Shown: piece after piece, positions 10,601-24,100 of the stretch
Layout: every line of letters begins with the position of its first letter
How positions within the stretch are numbered: the stretch's first letter is position 1
From: Theristus sp. LFF4_11
Lineage: Eukaryota; Nematoda; Chromadorea; Monhysterida; Xyalidae
Direction of reading: 5' to 3'
Assembly: GCA_030248135.1 (NCBI GenBank)
Contig: JASANC010005666.1
Span: 19,758-83,757, forward strand
DNA length: 64,000 nt
Notes under the pieces: generated by a model
Databases searched by the model: none
What the model saw: the letters and a program-made list of their open reading frames with translations, nothing else
Told to the model about the DNA's origin: nothing
Made by a program: the position numbers and the translations under genes

Positions 10601-11813
10601 AAGAAAAACTTTGAAAGCTACACCGCAAAATACATCAAAACATTCACTGAAACGGCGAAAACAACGAATCGAAGCGGTATATAGTGTGTACTAAACAGCA
10701 CGTACGGAAACAACACAGACAACAGCACAAAACGATAAAACTGAACGACATTTAATGAACAAACACCTAGAGAGGTTCCCGCCTGTAAACTACTATAGTG
10801 CAGTGGTAACATGTTGTGCCTGTCAGTACAGAGGCCAAAGTTCGAAACCCGTCTTAGCCCAGTTGTTTTTATCGTTTTTATCTGTTGGTTTCTTTCACAA
10901 ACGCAGCACAATAAAACTTACTGTATTCCTCAATTAATTTAATTTTACCACAATTAAATTCATTCCCTTTTTGGTCTGCATCTATCACAATTGAAAGCGC
11001 AGAAATTATGCAAATACGTTTCATTTTTCAGACAAGACAGACAAGACAATTTTTCATTTGGGGTCCGGACATCAAAAGCCGCAGCGGCTGACGCAGCTTC
11101 ATTTCTTCATTCATGATGAAGCTGGTCAGCGCGCTTCAGCGCGCTTCAGCGCGCGCGTTCGTGAATGGACAAAAAAACCTAAAAAGCCGCAGCGGCTGAC
11201 GCAGCTTCACTTCAGGCCGCTTCATCATTCATGATGAAGCGCGTCAGCGCGCTTCAGCGCGCGCGTTCGTGAATGGGCAAAAAACCTAAAAAGCCGCAGC
11301 GGCTGACGCAGCTTCATTTCTTCATTCATGATGAAGATGGTCAGCGCGCGTCAGCGCGCTTCAGCGCACGCTTGCATGAATGGGCCTTTAGTATAACTCT
11401 CAAAGACGGGTACAACTGTCTCAAAAATGCAAAACACAAGCAAACAGACAGCCAACGAAAACAGCAACCAACAATAAAGGGCACATAATAATTGAAGGAC
11501 AATCAGGAAAAGCCGTCGACACAAACCGCAGCAACTGAGACAAGAAACCAAAACAAAACCATTGTTATTCCCTGCCTTCTGCAGTAACCTGCATCGTTCG
11601 ATCCAAGCTGACGTAGTGCGACGGATGCGACTGGTGAATGAGCAGCTCGCAGCGGGGGCATCGTTTCGACCGTTCAAAGTGCTTCAGAAGACACGATTTG
11701 CAGAACGTATGCAAACAATCGAGCACCGTCGTCGCGTCGACCAAATAGCCCTTGCAGATGTAGCACGTGATGTGCGCGTTCACTGACTTCATGCGCACCC
11801 GGATGCAGTCCAT
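7676..11813 (-). CDS. PCGF3/5: Polycomb group RING finger protein, PCGF3/5 type
   Basis: PCGF proteins pair with RING1/RNF2 in non-canonical PRC1, which ubiquitylates histone H2A in the nucleus. Exon 1 (11813-11589, 75 codons from an ATG) holds a C3HC4 RING: CYICKGYLVDATTVLDCLH, TFCKSC, CPRC, then the family-typical IHQSHP and DRTMQ. Exon 2 (8409-8274) continues DLVYKLVPNMQQTERRRREKF, the usual helix after the RING. The last exon, ending at TGA 7676, holds the RAWUL domain: DYHRHDEQVS, RCSAHATVSHLKKY, FCNDELMGKDHSLKF and TRWR. The DYHR.DEQVS motif marks PCGF3/5 rather than BMI1/PCGF1. The strong exon-2 donor (T|GTGAGA) is in phase 1, while the obvious final-exon acceptors are in phase 0, so a small exon or an alternative donor is missing from this model. 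Intron 1 is about 3.2 kb and repeat-filled. Confidence 0.92.
8474..9244. mobile_element. hAT-type non-autonomous element, family B, copy 1
   Basis: The ends are TAGAGATGTCA and ACATCTCTA, with a perfect 8-bp duplication TCCGTGCC (8466-8473 and 9245-9252). It is nearly identical to 61690-62430. It lies in intron 1 of the PCGF gene. Its 76-codon open frame is probably fortuitous (see rejected items). Confidence 0.93.
9834..10170. mobile_element. GC-rich stacked-repeat element, copy 1
   Basis: It begins AAGCGCCATTCATGGAGG and carries many GCGCGCTGACGCGC and GCGCGCTTCAG units in both orientations, plus GAAGCTGCGTCAGCCGC blocks. Related elements are at 11060-11395 and 28397-28578. Its outer ATTCATG end resembles that of the 85-bp palindromic MITE. 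It lies in the PCGF intron. Confidence 0.7.
10373..10500. repeat. Dispersed repeat CCCGTGCGACGGT...GCGCAGCCC, copy 1
   Basis: CCCGTGCGACGGTGTGGGGT and GCGCAGCCCTTAAAACCGG match the segment at 32662-32755 immediately before the 19-bp satellite array. An inverted CACCGGCTGCC occurs near 10460. Confidence 0.65.
11060..11395. mobile_element. GC-rich stacked-repeat element, copy 2
   Basis: It holds at least three tandem modules, each with AGCCGCAGCGGCTGACGCAG, CATTCATGATGAAG and a run of GCGCGCTTCAG, ending CATGAATGGGCCTTTA. It is inverted relative to copy 1. It lies in the PCGF intron close to exon 1. Confidence 0.7.
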
Positions 11814-12145
11814 GTTTCGTTCAACGTTTGGTCTGTTTGCTTATTCGGTTGCTTGCTCTGAAAAAAAAACAGGAAAAAATGGAATGTTTTGCAAACCAAC
11901 AATAGCTTTTCCTAATCTCCTCCCCTCTCCCTTCTTTCTGATAAAAAAGAAAGAGCAGCGCAATTAGGGTTCGAAGAAAAGTGAAAATCCATTCCACTAT
12001 TTTGCAAGCAAAACGGTTTGATGTTGCTACTGGTGTTTCTCTTTTAATTGTTTTGTGATCTTCACTTTGCAGGTCTGCAAAACAGACGAATCGATGCACG
12101 CAATTTATAATAAACACGAGCGATAGCGAGACACGCACGCAAACG

Positions 12146-15100
12146 ATGAGCGGTGAAAGTGGAATTTCGTTTGGAACGTTTGGATTTGGGCCTCAAACCG
12201 CAGCGACAGAGGAGAGGACAGCAAATGAGGTGGGGGGTGCTGTCGATGTCGGTCGATCGGTTTCGAGCAATTTTTGTTCGTTCTCCAATTTTGTTGCGTT
12301 TGACGACGACACAATTTGAGGATCATGTCATGAGAATTGAGTTTTTTTTTCAAAATCGCCAGATATTTTTGCTGCTGATGATTCTTAATTTATAATGATT
12401 AAAAAAAAGACTGCATTCTTTTGGTTAGTGCTTCATAAGAGTTCGACACAATTTGAAAGTCAAATTTTAATGTCCAAAAATGGAAAAAGGGTTTGCCAAA
12501 ATCTTCAGTTATTATCACAGTAAGACTGATACTGCTGACATACTGTGGCCAAAAAAACGCTAATTGCACCCATTTGGATGCGAAAAACGCCAGGCTCAGT
12601 TCAGTTTGCAACAACCCATTTTTTATTGCAATATGTGCGTGAGGAGTTTATAAGTATGTAAATAGTAAGTTGTAAGTTTTTCATTGAACTGCAGTGACGG
12701 CTTTCTTTTTTGTCTTTGTAAGCGATGGGTGTTCACCGGGTAAAGAAACTGACTCGAATCGTCTTGTTTCTGGCATGAAACTGTTTGCTGTAAAACGTGT
12801 ACAACTTATTTTCGATATTTCGAAGTGAAATCAACTTAATGTGTAGTGTAGCAAAAAACTTGAACTTGAAAACAAAAAGTTGGTGTGAACATCAAGGACA
12901 ATTGGCATTTTGTCGGCTGTTGAAAAGCGACATCACGACAGCCTATGATTTTTTCTTGGGTGTGGTGGACGACAGCACACATAGTCGCCATCAAGTCAAA
13001 AGTGACGAGAATATGCCTCGAGATCAACGCCCGCATTGTCACAAACGAGACAAATCAAACGGCAAACATTTTATGCCAGGTGCTAGCCGTGTTGGCCGAG
13101 GTGATGGTCGATCGCACGGAGGCGGAGTTGCGCGCCGCGATGACGACGACGAAACGATATCCGCTGCATAAAGAGCGCTGGATAGAGACGGCCATCAATC
13201 ATTTGCTTGCGGCGGCGTCGGCCGCAGACAACGGTCCGGACATCGAGGAGCTGCCGGTGGAACCGATCGCGCAGGTTCGAGCAGTTTTGGTTTGATTCAG
13301 TTCAATCTAATGTCGAATTCGTTGCGCGAATGAATTAGCACTGCGGTTTGTTTCGATTGTCCAGATATGAATGCCATACAACTACGAACAGTTGATTTGC
13401 TTGATAGTGATTGCTAAAATGAGTTGATTGATTCATATGGAACGTAAGTGCCAGGCACAAGGAAATCCAGTTTCCAGTTTGTGGGCACACAGCCTACAAG
13501 AGAACCAATGAAAAAATCGAACGTGAAAGACGGTGGTGGTTGCAAAATATCGCTCAGCCTGGCTGATGCGAACATTCGTTTGTTACGACACTTTTCCGCA
13601 ATTGCGGTAGTCAATGAGCAACAACAACAAATGATTGTGATGTGGGAATGACTGAATGGCTGACAAAGAAAAGAAACGTTTTTTCAGACTCAACCCATTT
13701 CCGCTGCCCGAGACGAAGCGATTTCATCGCAGTCGGCATCATCGACCCACATCGTTTCTGGTTGGTTGTTGTTGTCACTTTGATTGATTCTGAAGCAATG
13801 TAAAACAGCATGGAGGTTTCCATACATTTAACAACTTGAATTGATTGGGTTGACATTGCGCAGCAGTATTATCTTTTATTTTTGTTCTGCGACTCTATGC
13901 GCGCAGCAGTATAAGCAGTTTTATGCTTGGCTTGACGCGGGAATTCAAAATTGGTGAAGTGACCCGTGTCCCTAAGACACCGTTGTTGAGTCTCTAGGTC
14001 AATTTTGAATTGCCGCATCATGCACGAAACAGATTTTCTTTCGAAGTCTGCAAACGTATTGAGACCCACAGCCAAAAGAAAAGACTAGGCCCATGTGGCA
14101 TAAATTCGCCAGTGAATGGATGGGTGTGTGGAGGGTGAATGTTCAGACTTTGAAATCAACAAAACGATCGTTTTTTCATTTTTCTCAGTCATTTTCAGCA
14201 TTCGATATGGCCGCTAACGCCGTGCGATCGGAGGAATCGGTCCGATCGACGACACAAAACTCCGACAACTCACTAGCATTAGTGCCAGTGACTCGGTCGG
14301 TTGCGACGGCCGCGCAAGCAACCACTAGCACAGTGACAGCATCGGACAAGGAGAGCCAAGATCTTCAGGTAAATCAATCTCCTTAAATGTCCTTGTCTGA
14401 CGAACGAACAGATTTTTTTCGCTCTGGCTTTTTTATGGTTGCACAGACCACAGCACACAGGAGTATTCATGGGCGATGTTGTCAATGCGCCACCCTCTAT
14501 GTCTGTTGGACTGACACTAACGTTCTTAGCCAATACAAAAAAAATCACAGCAACAAAAAACTTTCCAATGGATACACCCTGTCCGATATATCCAGATCCA
14601 GATGAAGGTGTTCTGCCACTGTTCTGGAGCCTGAAAACGAAAGTCATTGTCTCGTTCATTCGTGTTTCCATTGGTTTTCAGCGAGCGCTTGCGATGTCGT
14701 TTGCCGAGACGAACGTTCAACTGGAGAAGGAGCGGAGAATACCAGCAAATGCGCCAGTGGGATTGAAAAATGTCGGCAACACTTGCTGGCTGAATAGCCT
14801 GCTACAGGCAAGTGTGCTGCTGATAGACTGCGTGAAACGAATGTCATTGTTGTTAGATTATGCGGGAGTTTTTTCAGGCGTTAAAACCAATCCTACGGCG
14901 GTCATTGTACGAAACGGAAATCCCCGACGGCGAGCTAAAAAATGAGGTGAGTGAGGCATAAGGTGTTTTTCTGTACTCTCCAGTCGTGCGTATAAGAAAC
15001 AGCAACAGGGCAGTGAAAGGTACAGCAAATCAACCAGGTTGTCTGATGGTTTTCGCGGTCATCATTTGGTCTGCATTTCGTCCCCTCCTGGCCAAAATCA

Positions 15101-18100
15101 GAGGCAGAAGAGAGGCGTGGTGTCAGTGCATGTGTGTGTGTGTCTTGAGCAGATGACAGCAAATTTTTGTTTGAAAACGTGCTCACATTTGAGCCCAAAC
15201 GCGCCATGCGTTAAGGCCCGTTTATACCTGACGTATGCGCATACTGTACGTCACGGCACGTCACTTTAGGTCCCGTGTTATTGCATACTGCCGTTCACAC
15301 AGACGTGTGCATGTATGTACGGCACGTCACGTCACTTTAGCTCTCGTGTTGTTGCATACCACCGTTCGTAACTGACGTACGTCGACGTACGTCTGCATAA
15401 GCATCAGGTATAAACGGGCCTTTAATTTCAGTCGTTCGAACTGCGTCTACTAGTCGAACTGCGGCGTTTGGTTGCCGTGCTGTATGAGACGAATCGTGCC
15501 ACCACATCACCGGCCGAACTGTCCAGTGTGCTCGCGCGGCATCCAGCGCTGTCGAAACCGAATGGACAGCAGGTTGGTGGATAACTGTCTAGGGATCGTT
15601 GTTTCTTCTCTGTATCGAATCTAGGAGCAAGCTTGCTGTTGGATTTGCAATGAGGACAAATTTGAATTTGGATGGGATTTTTCGCTCACACGTTTCGAAT
15701 ATCTACCAAAAAGTGTATTGTTATGTACCATTCATTCATTTTGCCCGATCCACGCTCAAGTGAAACTGGTGTAACTGGAAGATTGTACAGAAGAGAAGTT
15801 GGAACATTTCGATTGATCCAACCCACCCAATTGCAGGACGTAACCGAAGCAATTTTGATCATCATGGAATCGTTGGAGCGAGCATACGATTTGCTCAATT
15901 CGCCCGAACAACTTCAGGTAAATCGTGAATACGCACGCCAGATACCCGAAATTCGATACTGACTTGAATACTTATTCAAAAAGTTATTTGTCATCGGGAG
16001 CAAACATGAGCAAATTCCCATTTCGTGATTTCTCAGGAGCACCTGGTTGTGCCCAGTACGTCGCGCGACAACAATGCAAATGAAAGCAATGTGCCTCAGG
16101 ATGATTCGGCACTGAGCGACACTGTGTCCTCAGCACGGATCGTCAGCAATCCAAACGAAATGGCTGAAAGTTCACATTATGAAGTTACTGAGTCGCGAAC
16201 GAAAACTACAGTCTGCCATAAAGATGAAATGCAATCCATGTCAAAAGAATCAAGTATGTAGATTGCGAAAACACCGTTTAGTGTTCGGTGCTTGCTTGCT
16301 ATTCCCGCACGGAGATTACATAAAAATGGTCATGGTTAAAAAAGAACAAAAACGATTGCCGTTCATCCGCTGATTGGTCGGTTGGATGCTGTTTTAGCGA
16401 ATCAGCGTGCCACATATTTTTTATTTTCACATTTCTCTTGCATTTTCAGCAGGTGGCCGCATCGATAATGACGATCCACCAGACGCCCCGAGGCCGAGCA
16501 ACGCAATCGAGGATGATCTCGAAAATGAGGACGCAAGAAATAACAATCCAATTCCAAGTGAACCTGCGACCAACGCTGATGAAGGCGACATCAGATTCGC
16601 CAATGAAGACGCAACCACAGCGACAACATCGACAACGATGGAAACGGAGGCGGTCGAACAGCAAATACCGTCAGATCCGAGACAAACATTGGTGGATGTG
16701 GAGGTTGAAGAGCCATTCAATGCGCAACCTTCCATTCCTTGTTCATTGGACTCAACAATTGAGCAGGAGAACAAGGAAAACGAGCAACGCGAAAACGCGG
16801 AAATGAAAATGGAGAATAGCGGCAATCGCGAGAATCCGATTCGGAAACTGTTCTTTGGCACCGTCGTGCAACAGAGAGTCGGCACGGGTACACCGGTTGC
16901 TTCTGGTGGGTTTTTGATGTGTGCTTGTGGGCTGATATTGAGGTGCAAGACACTACCGGACGAAATGTGAAATCTCTCGGTTCCAGACTGATTCGAGTTC
17001 GAACCAAATTTGGGTCTTTAATCTTATAACTGCAGTTTTCGTAATCGGTAGGCGTAGAGGTGATAGACGTGACTGTAACCGGTTTTCATTTGTACAAAAC
17101 GTTGTTCATTTGTATTGTGGATTTATTCAAACGTGTCCGGACTAAAATGACTTCATTTACTTTAAAAACGCCCGTTTGTCAAAGTTAAGACACCAAAATG
17201 CCAGTTTGGTGTGACTGATTCGACATTCACCATTTGTTTACGGGAAGAAATCGGCTAAACGTCAAGTCTGGTTTGCTGTGGCCGTTTGTTTGCGCATGTT
17301 TGGCCGGCACATGACCTCATTTCAGTGGGACACGTTAAAAAAATAGGTCATACATTTGTACATTCTCATTAACCCCTGCACAGTTTCTAATGTGCGAATC
17401 AGTGAGAGGCATTGTGATTGTGCTGAGTAGAGTTTTCTCCGAAGTTCACCGTCTTCAAATGAAACAGCAATCAAATTTTCCAGTGCCAACCGAGCCACCC
17501 TGCGAGCCGCCGGTGCAGCACTGCCTCCAGCACTACACGGTGCCCGTGAAGATGTGCCGTCACTTGCACGACTCACTGATGCTGTCGTTCTTTTCGATTG
17601 ACGCCGAAATCGGCCACGCGCATGAAGCGTTGCAGGTTTTACCGTTTTTATTTTCTGTATTTTGAACACTTTCGGTTGTTGACAGAAATATTTTCACTTC
17701 GCCGATGATTAATTTTGATCAGGCTGCTTGTGTTCTGCAAATTTACCATCCATTCCTTGAACCCCCCCCCCACCACCACCTAATTAAATTTGCATTCAAA
17801 TGGTATTTAACACCATGCAGTGGTTTGCCACATTGAGTTTTGAGTTTTCTTCCTCATTGTTTGGGTTGTTAGTGCTTCTATTTTCTTTGCGCTTGCCGAT
17901 TGCTGAAAAAGTAAAAACAAGTCGCCCCAACTGATGGCGTTCTCTGAACGCATTTCTGGGTATAAAGGTCGCTTGAAATTGAGTTGTGAGTGAGTTGAAT
18001 TCTGTGAATCACTGCGTGCACGGAAGACCACGATTGCGTTTGCAGACAACGTTCAAAGTGCTGCCGACCTATCTGACGTTGTCCTTGCGCCGCTACGAGT

Positions 18101-21100
18101 ATGATCAAACGCAGAAAACGCCCGTGAAAGTGAACGACGTGTTCAAGTTCCCCGAGACGTTGGCAGTGGATCGGTTGGGCGTTTTGCAAGTGTTTTGTTT
18201 GTGTCGTGTCGTGTTGTCGTAAATAAGCCAAAAAAAGTCCGCCGCCAAAACCGGTTTGATGTTAGTAGTGGCTGAGATATTCCTGTATTTGCCATGATTA
18301 GGGTTAGGGGAAAAAAAAAATCCGGATTTTTTTTTTAAATTAAAAAAAAATTTTTAAAAAAAAAAAAAAATTTTTTTTTACAAGTTAGGTTTGTTCGAAG
18401 CGTCTCGTCGAGCTGAGTTCATCTAGACTATTTTCAGAACGATCCGGAAAACTATAAGAGCGAAAATCGTGTTTTATTGAAATTATGTCCATTTCATAGA
18501 GGGAAAGTTGCATTTTCAACAGTAAAACAGGACAATTTTCGACGTGTACTTGAATATTGAACCGTTCTTAGTTGTTCCTCTTTAGAAAATTACCAAAATT
18601 TGACTGTGTTCAAAAATTCCTGTTTGCTGTAGCTAAGTCGGCAACCCCTGTCGACCCGGTCGCCCCCCCCCCAAGACACTTACTTTCAGGTTCAACCAGC
18701 TATGCTATCTGCCACATGGCGAGAGCCCACTCTTCAAATCATCGTATCGAAAACACGTACCATGATTTCGCGATCACGTTGCGGGCAACTGACAGACGCA
18801 AGTTTAACACGTTAGTTTAGCTCAGCACGCAAGTTTTAACATGTGGCCATGTTATCGGGTATCTGAAAAACGGTCGTGTGATGTGGTATTAACCAACATC
18901 TCCGCTCCAATTGTTTAACAATGTATCGCACAACTCCATTGTAGACCTATAACATACGCCAATCAAGAAAATATCATGTTCATCTCATGGCCTACCACCG
19001 ACTGAAAAAACATGTTCTAAGTTGCAAGAAAACGATTTCTGAAACGATATTTCAATTCAGTTAAGTCATTTCAACGCTAAAAATTGACTCTAGAAGTCAT
19101 CCAAATCGAAAAACATGGAGTACGTCGGTCAAAATGACCAAATAATGACATGTACCTAAGCACACAAAGAAGTTGGGAAGAAAATTTGGTTTGAACTTTC
19201 AAAAAATTATGCCATAAATCGAATTTTCAGAGCAAAGTAGAAGAAAAATTTTTCAAATTTTTTTTTTTAAGTTTGAAAAAAAAAATCCAAATTTTTTTTT
19301 TAAAAAAAACGAAAAAAAAAATAAAAAAAAAATTTTTTTTTTCAAAGCCCCTAACCCTAGCCATGATACCTATTGCGAAACTTCTCTCGAAGCAACAGTG
19401 AGGGTTTTTTCTTTCAGCTACATGCACAATCGCCTAGCCGATGTCCGTCCCATATTGTACCAGGTGCGTCGCGCACAGCACCAGCGTGACTTGCTGCAGA
19501 AGCAGTTGGCAAAGTGAGTTTTTTGTTACGGAGGTGTACTGGCTCATTGGCTGATTGGTTGTTGTTGTTGTTCATCGCCCAGGGTGGGAAAGGGTAGTGA
19601 CGCAATTTGGCCGAACGAGCGGCCTTGGTCTGTGTGTAGGAGCTGCGTTGTTGTCCGCTTGGCTGGTTGGTCGGTTTCAGCGTGTGGTAGCCAATCAGCG
19701 CACCAGGGGCATTTTTTGATTTTTTGATAAGTGTAGTGATTTGGATGGTTTTTTGGCCTTTGACAATACAACTATAAGTAACAACAGACTCATCCAACCG
19801 GTGTTTTTTTTAATATTTTTAATTCGTCTGAAAATTATTTCAGCTTGATGAATTTCGAAAAGCGCGATCAAAGATTATCGGACGTGATGAGAACAGTGGC
19901 GATCTATTTTGGCTTGAAAATGGAACCGCCAACAACAGCCGCCTCCACGCAACTGCGGTACACAGTTTCCGGTTTCTGCTGTTCCTCGTTCATAAAGAGT
20001 TTTTTTATAACCATCGAAACCAGAAAACTAGAAAGAATCGCTGGAAATTATAATTTATTATTTATGTTCCACGAATTTAGCACCAATCAAGAAGAGCCGC
20101 CAGAAACGAACGATCTAACCAGCGGAATATCACCACCATCCAGCAGTGAGGGTCACGATGAACACGAGGTACAAAAAAACTTTGTGGCAAAACTTTGAAC
20201 ACTTTCTGTCTGTGGCAAAACAGCTTCGGCAGTTCTGCCTGGTGTCCGTCGCACTGACGAGCCAGGGGGCACCGCGGTATGCGTCTACCTGGCGAAACCG
20301 CAAACAGCGAACTTCATGTATTGGTAACATCGAGATTGCGAAACTGTGGGAAACAATGACAGTTAAGAACAGTTTCTGAGAGTCGAACTGCATTCAAACA
20401 AAAAAAAACAGCGATTCGGTTTCTTCGATTTGTTTTTTTTGTTTACTTTTAAAGCGGCAAACACTGACCAAGCACATCGGCTGTTTCCTTTTTTTTTCAT
20501 TAAAAATTCGATTCTCGGTTTAATGTGTTCAGTTTCAGTCGACTTTCATAACTTCATAAAAAACGAGAGAAAAACTTTCAGGAAGACATGGACACCAGTG
20601 AACAGGGCGACGACGAAAGGCCAGAAACCAGCAGCGCCACAACAAAACCGAACGATCGTCAGCGAGGAGCGACCGTAGCTGCCTCCGTTAGCAGTTCGTC
20701 GGCGACCCATCTGACGCCGTCAGTGTCGGTCAGCTGTGGACAACTCGGTCTGATGCAAGACCAAAGTGACCTGGAATGCCATCCGTCCACGTTCGAAGGT
20801 CCGAGACAGTCGGATTGCGATTCTACGACGCTCCAAGGTGCCTGTCGGCTGGACTGCGACACGCGACATCGCATACGGGCGTCGTTCGACTCGGCGCAAC
20901 AACGCGACATTGTCTGTGATTTCGTCGCGAAACAGCTGCAGAAAATCACAAAGGATGAAATTGGTTGGTGTTATTATGGTTGTTGTTGGTGTGGTGTTTA
21001 CCATTACCACCGTGGTAACTGACTGGATGAAGTTGAACTGGGCTAAAGGATCGACCGGAGAAGTTTTGTGTAGGGTTGGCAAAATACCGTTTTTTTTCAA

Positions 21101-24100
21101 ATGGTGGTAAAAAAAACCTGTATTTTTACCGGTAAAATTACGGTAATTTTACCGGAAAAAAACGAAAGGCAAAAAGTTGTAAACACCCACATATTTTTCG
21201 CAGCCGACTTTAAACTTGAACCGGGTTTTGTGAAAACAACTTTCAGAATGCTTTGTTCAAAATATCGTGCACCAACAAAGAAAATAAATTATGTTTGGGC
21301 TTGAAAACCCAAAAGGTCAGCAATAAATCGAACATTACCTTTTGCTTAATCGTTTATATTCCACCAATTACACAGGAAAAAACCACAGCTTTTTCACTGG
21401 ACAGTCTTTGGTCACAATAGACGAACACAATTTGCTGCAATAACGCAATTAAACCGAATTTAGAGTCAGATCAAAAAGAAAACAAATCAGTAACTGTGGA
21501 AGAAAGACAATTTTGAGCGACATTTGGAATTTTTGAAGTTTTCAGCTCAGCTTGGCAGCTCCAGCCGATTCTTGCACCTCGCTTAACAGTTCTTTTAAAA
21601 CATCAGTGTCAACTTCGTCATCATATTTTTCTTGGTCGCAGATTTTCTCATTTTCTCATCAAAAATGATATAAAAACTCAGAGTCCGAAATTGAAAAAAA
21701 CCGGAAAAATACGAAAAAAACCGGAAAAATACAGAAACGGTCTTTTTCCCGTTTTTTTCAAGGCACCAATTTTTGCCCTGGTAAAAAAACGCGTATAAAT
21801 ACGTGTTTTTTTACCGGTAAAAAAACCGGTATTTTTACCATGCCAACCCTAGTTTTGTGATGTCATAAATAGGGATGGATCCGGCAAATTTGCCGGAATC
21901 CGGGCCGGATCCGGCAAAAGCCCATTCCGGCCGGGCCGGATCCGGCAAAAATTGCCGGAATCCGGACCGGAATGGCCTTTTTATGTCCAAAAAACATCTA
22001 CGCACATTTCGTCGCTTCTTCATCACATTTTCAGCATAAAACAGCACAGACACAGAAACAAAGTCAGCAAGACACAGCACGTGAACCAACCAAAAATTAC
22101 AACAACAACAATTGACAAAATTCACATCGCATAGGGATAATCAAGTGCTGCCAACACTCCATTCAGAAACATGACCTTTTCGGCGTTCTGAGTTGACAGA
22201 CGAGATTGGCTGTACACAAACACCTGCCTGGCTTCAGAGAACATTCGTTGCTTGCCACGCTTGTTGGTAGCGGTGCCAGGTATCTGCGCGCGATTGTCGA
22301 TAGTTTGGGGTATTTAGATGAGTTCAGCCGCCAAAAGTCTTGCATTAGATCACTTTTGTCCGGTTCGTCGATAAAATCATCCGACTCGTACATATTCATT
22401 TCGCCGCGCAGTTCGTCTTCGAGACTGGATTCGCCTGACGGGTTTCGCGGTCCCGCAGCGCTAAACTCGATGCCTCCGTAGAGGCCAGTCGATTTCTTTT
22501 TTGGTTCGGGCTCGCGTTCACTTTCGTCATCGTCGTTGTTTGCGATCTCGGATGTATCGTCGCAGTTTGTGGGCGTCTCCGGTCGCTTCAAGATTTTCTT
22601 TGCAATGTGAAGTAGTTCACAACGAATCGCGCCTTCATTTTCGAAGACGACTGCAGTATTCTTGAATCGCAGATCAACGTACGTGGCCATGATGTTGGAT
22701 TCGTTGTGGAAACGCGCACGGAAGCGTGTGTCGATGCTGGTCAGCAGCGTTTCTTTCGTCGTACCAATGCCACTCGCATCGACTTGTTCGATGCGCTGCT
22801 TCGGTGCGCAAACGGCGGGCAACACCATTGAAATGGATTCGTCGTCTCGTGGATTCGTCGTTGGGGGGTTTATCGGGTTTTAGGGGATCACGGCACCCCC
22901 GCACACCCACGGTAACACACGTCGCTAAAATCGCTGGTGTTCTGGGGCTCACAAAAAAGCAACTGTTTGACAGCTAACTGAATATGACCAACGAAGATGG
23001 CTGATTTCAAAAAACCTGCTATTGTTCATCAACAACGTCGGCCAAAAGCTGGCAGCCACGTTTTTTAAAGTGGACGATGCTGCACATAAGTTTACCACTC
23101 AAGACAAAAGCAGTGAACCATTTACCATTGAACAGAACACTAAACTAATGAAACGCTCACTGATCACATGTCAAATGCACAACAACAAAACCAACAAAGC
23201 ACCGAAACAAATTTGTCAAACCATTGAACAGCTCTGAAACGGAGGAATCAACTGGTTAATTCGCGGGTCTCGGCCATTCCGGCCGGATCCGGCCGGATCC
23301 GGCAAAATTGCGCCGGAATCCGGACCGGATCCGGATCCAATTTTAGGCGCCGGAATCCGGAATCCGGACCGGAACCGGCTCCATCCCTAGTCCTAAAGCG
23401 GCTGTAGAACCAAAAAAATGTGAGAATAAAAAACAGTTTTTTTAGTGCCAACCGAAAGCTATACATAATCAACCCGAGTAATGCAACCAATTAGCCGTTG
23501 CCGTTGTTTCAGACTTGAATCGACAAATCGATGATAAGACAGACGCGATCGATCGGGCGTTCGATCACTTGGAGCGAAAAGAGGTGTGTTGTGTGTGACA
23601 AAACGTTGCGATTACCGTTTATCAATAATTTACATTTCTCGCATTCATACAGCTTGTGCTTACTGCTTGCCCACAAAAAAACATGAAAACTACCTAGACC
23701 TAGAAAGACCACCGACACGTGTTTCTGCATCTATTTGCCAACCATTTCGAAAGCCGGAAATTCATATTGCTACTGGTTTTGTTTTCCTTTCTTGAATTTC
23801 TTTTGCACTCATGTCAAACTGATTATGACATCATTTGACATTTGTTTCAAATAAGAGAAGCTCGATTACTGAACCGGTTTGCAGATCTACCAACTGCACG
23901 CAGTGCTGGTGCACGAAGGCAGCGCGTGTGCCGGTCATTATTGGTCGTTCGTGCGGTCGGACGAGACGGATGGCGGCTGGTTGAAGTACAATGACACCAC
24001 GGTGCGTGCGAGTTGATGGTGTTGATGATGATGATGGTGGTGGTGATGATGGTGGTGGTGATGATAATGGTGATGATGATGATGGTGATGATGATAGTGA

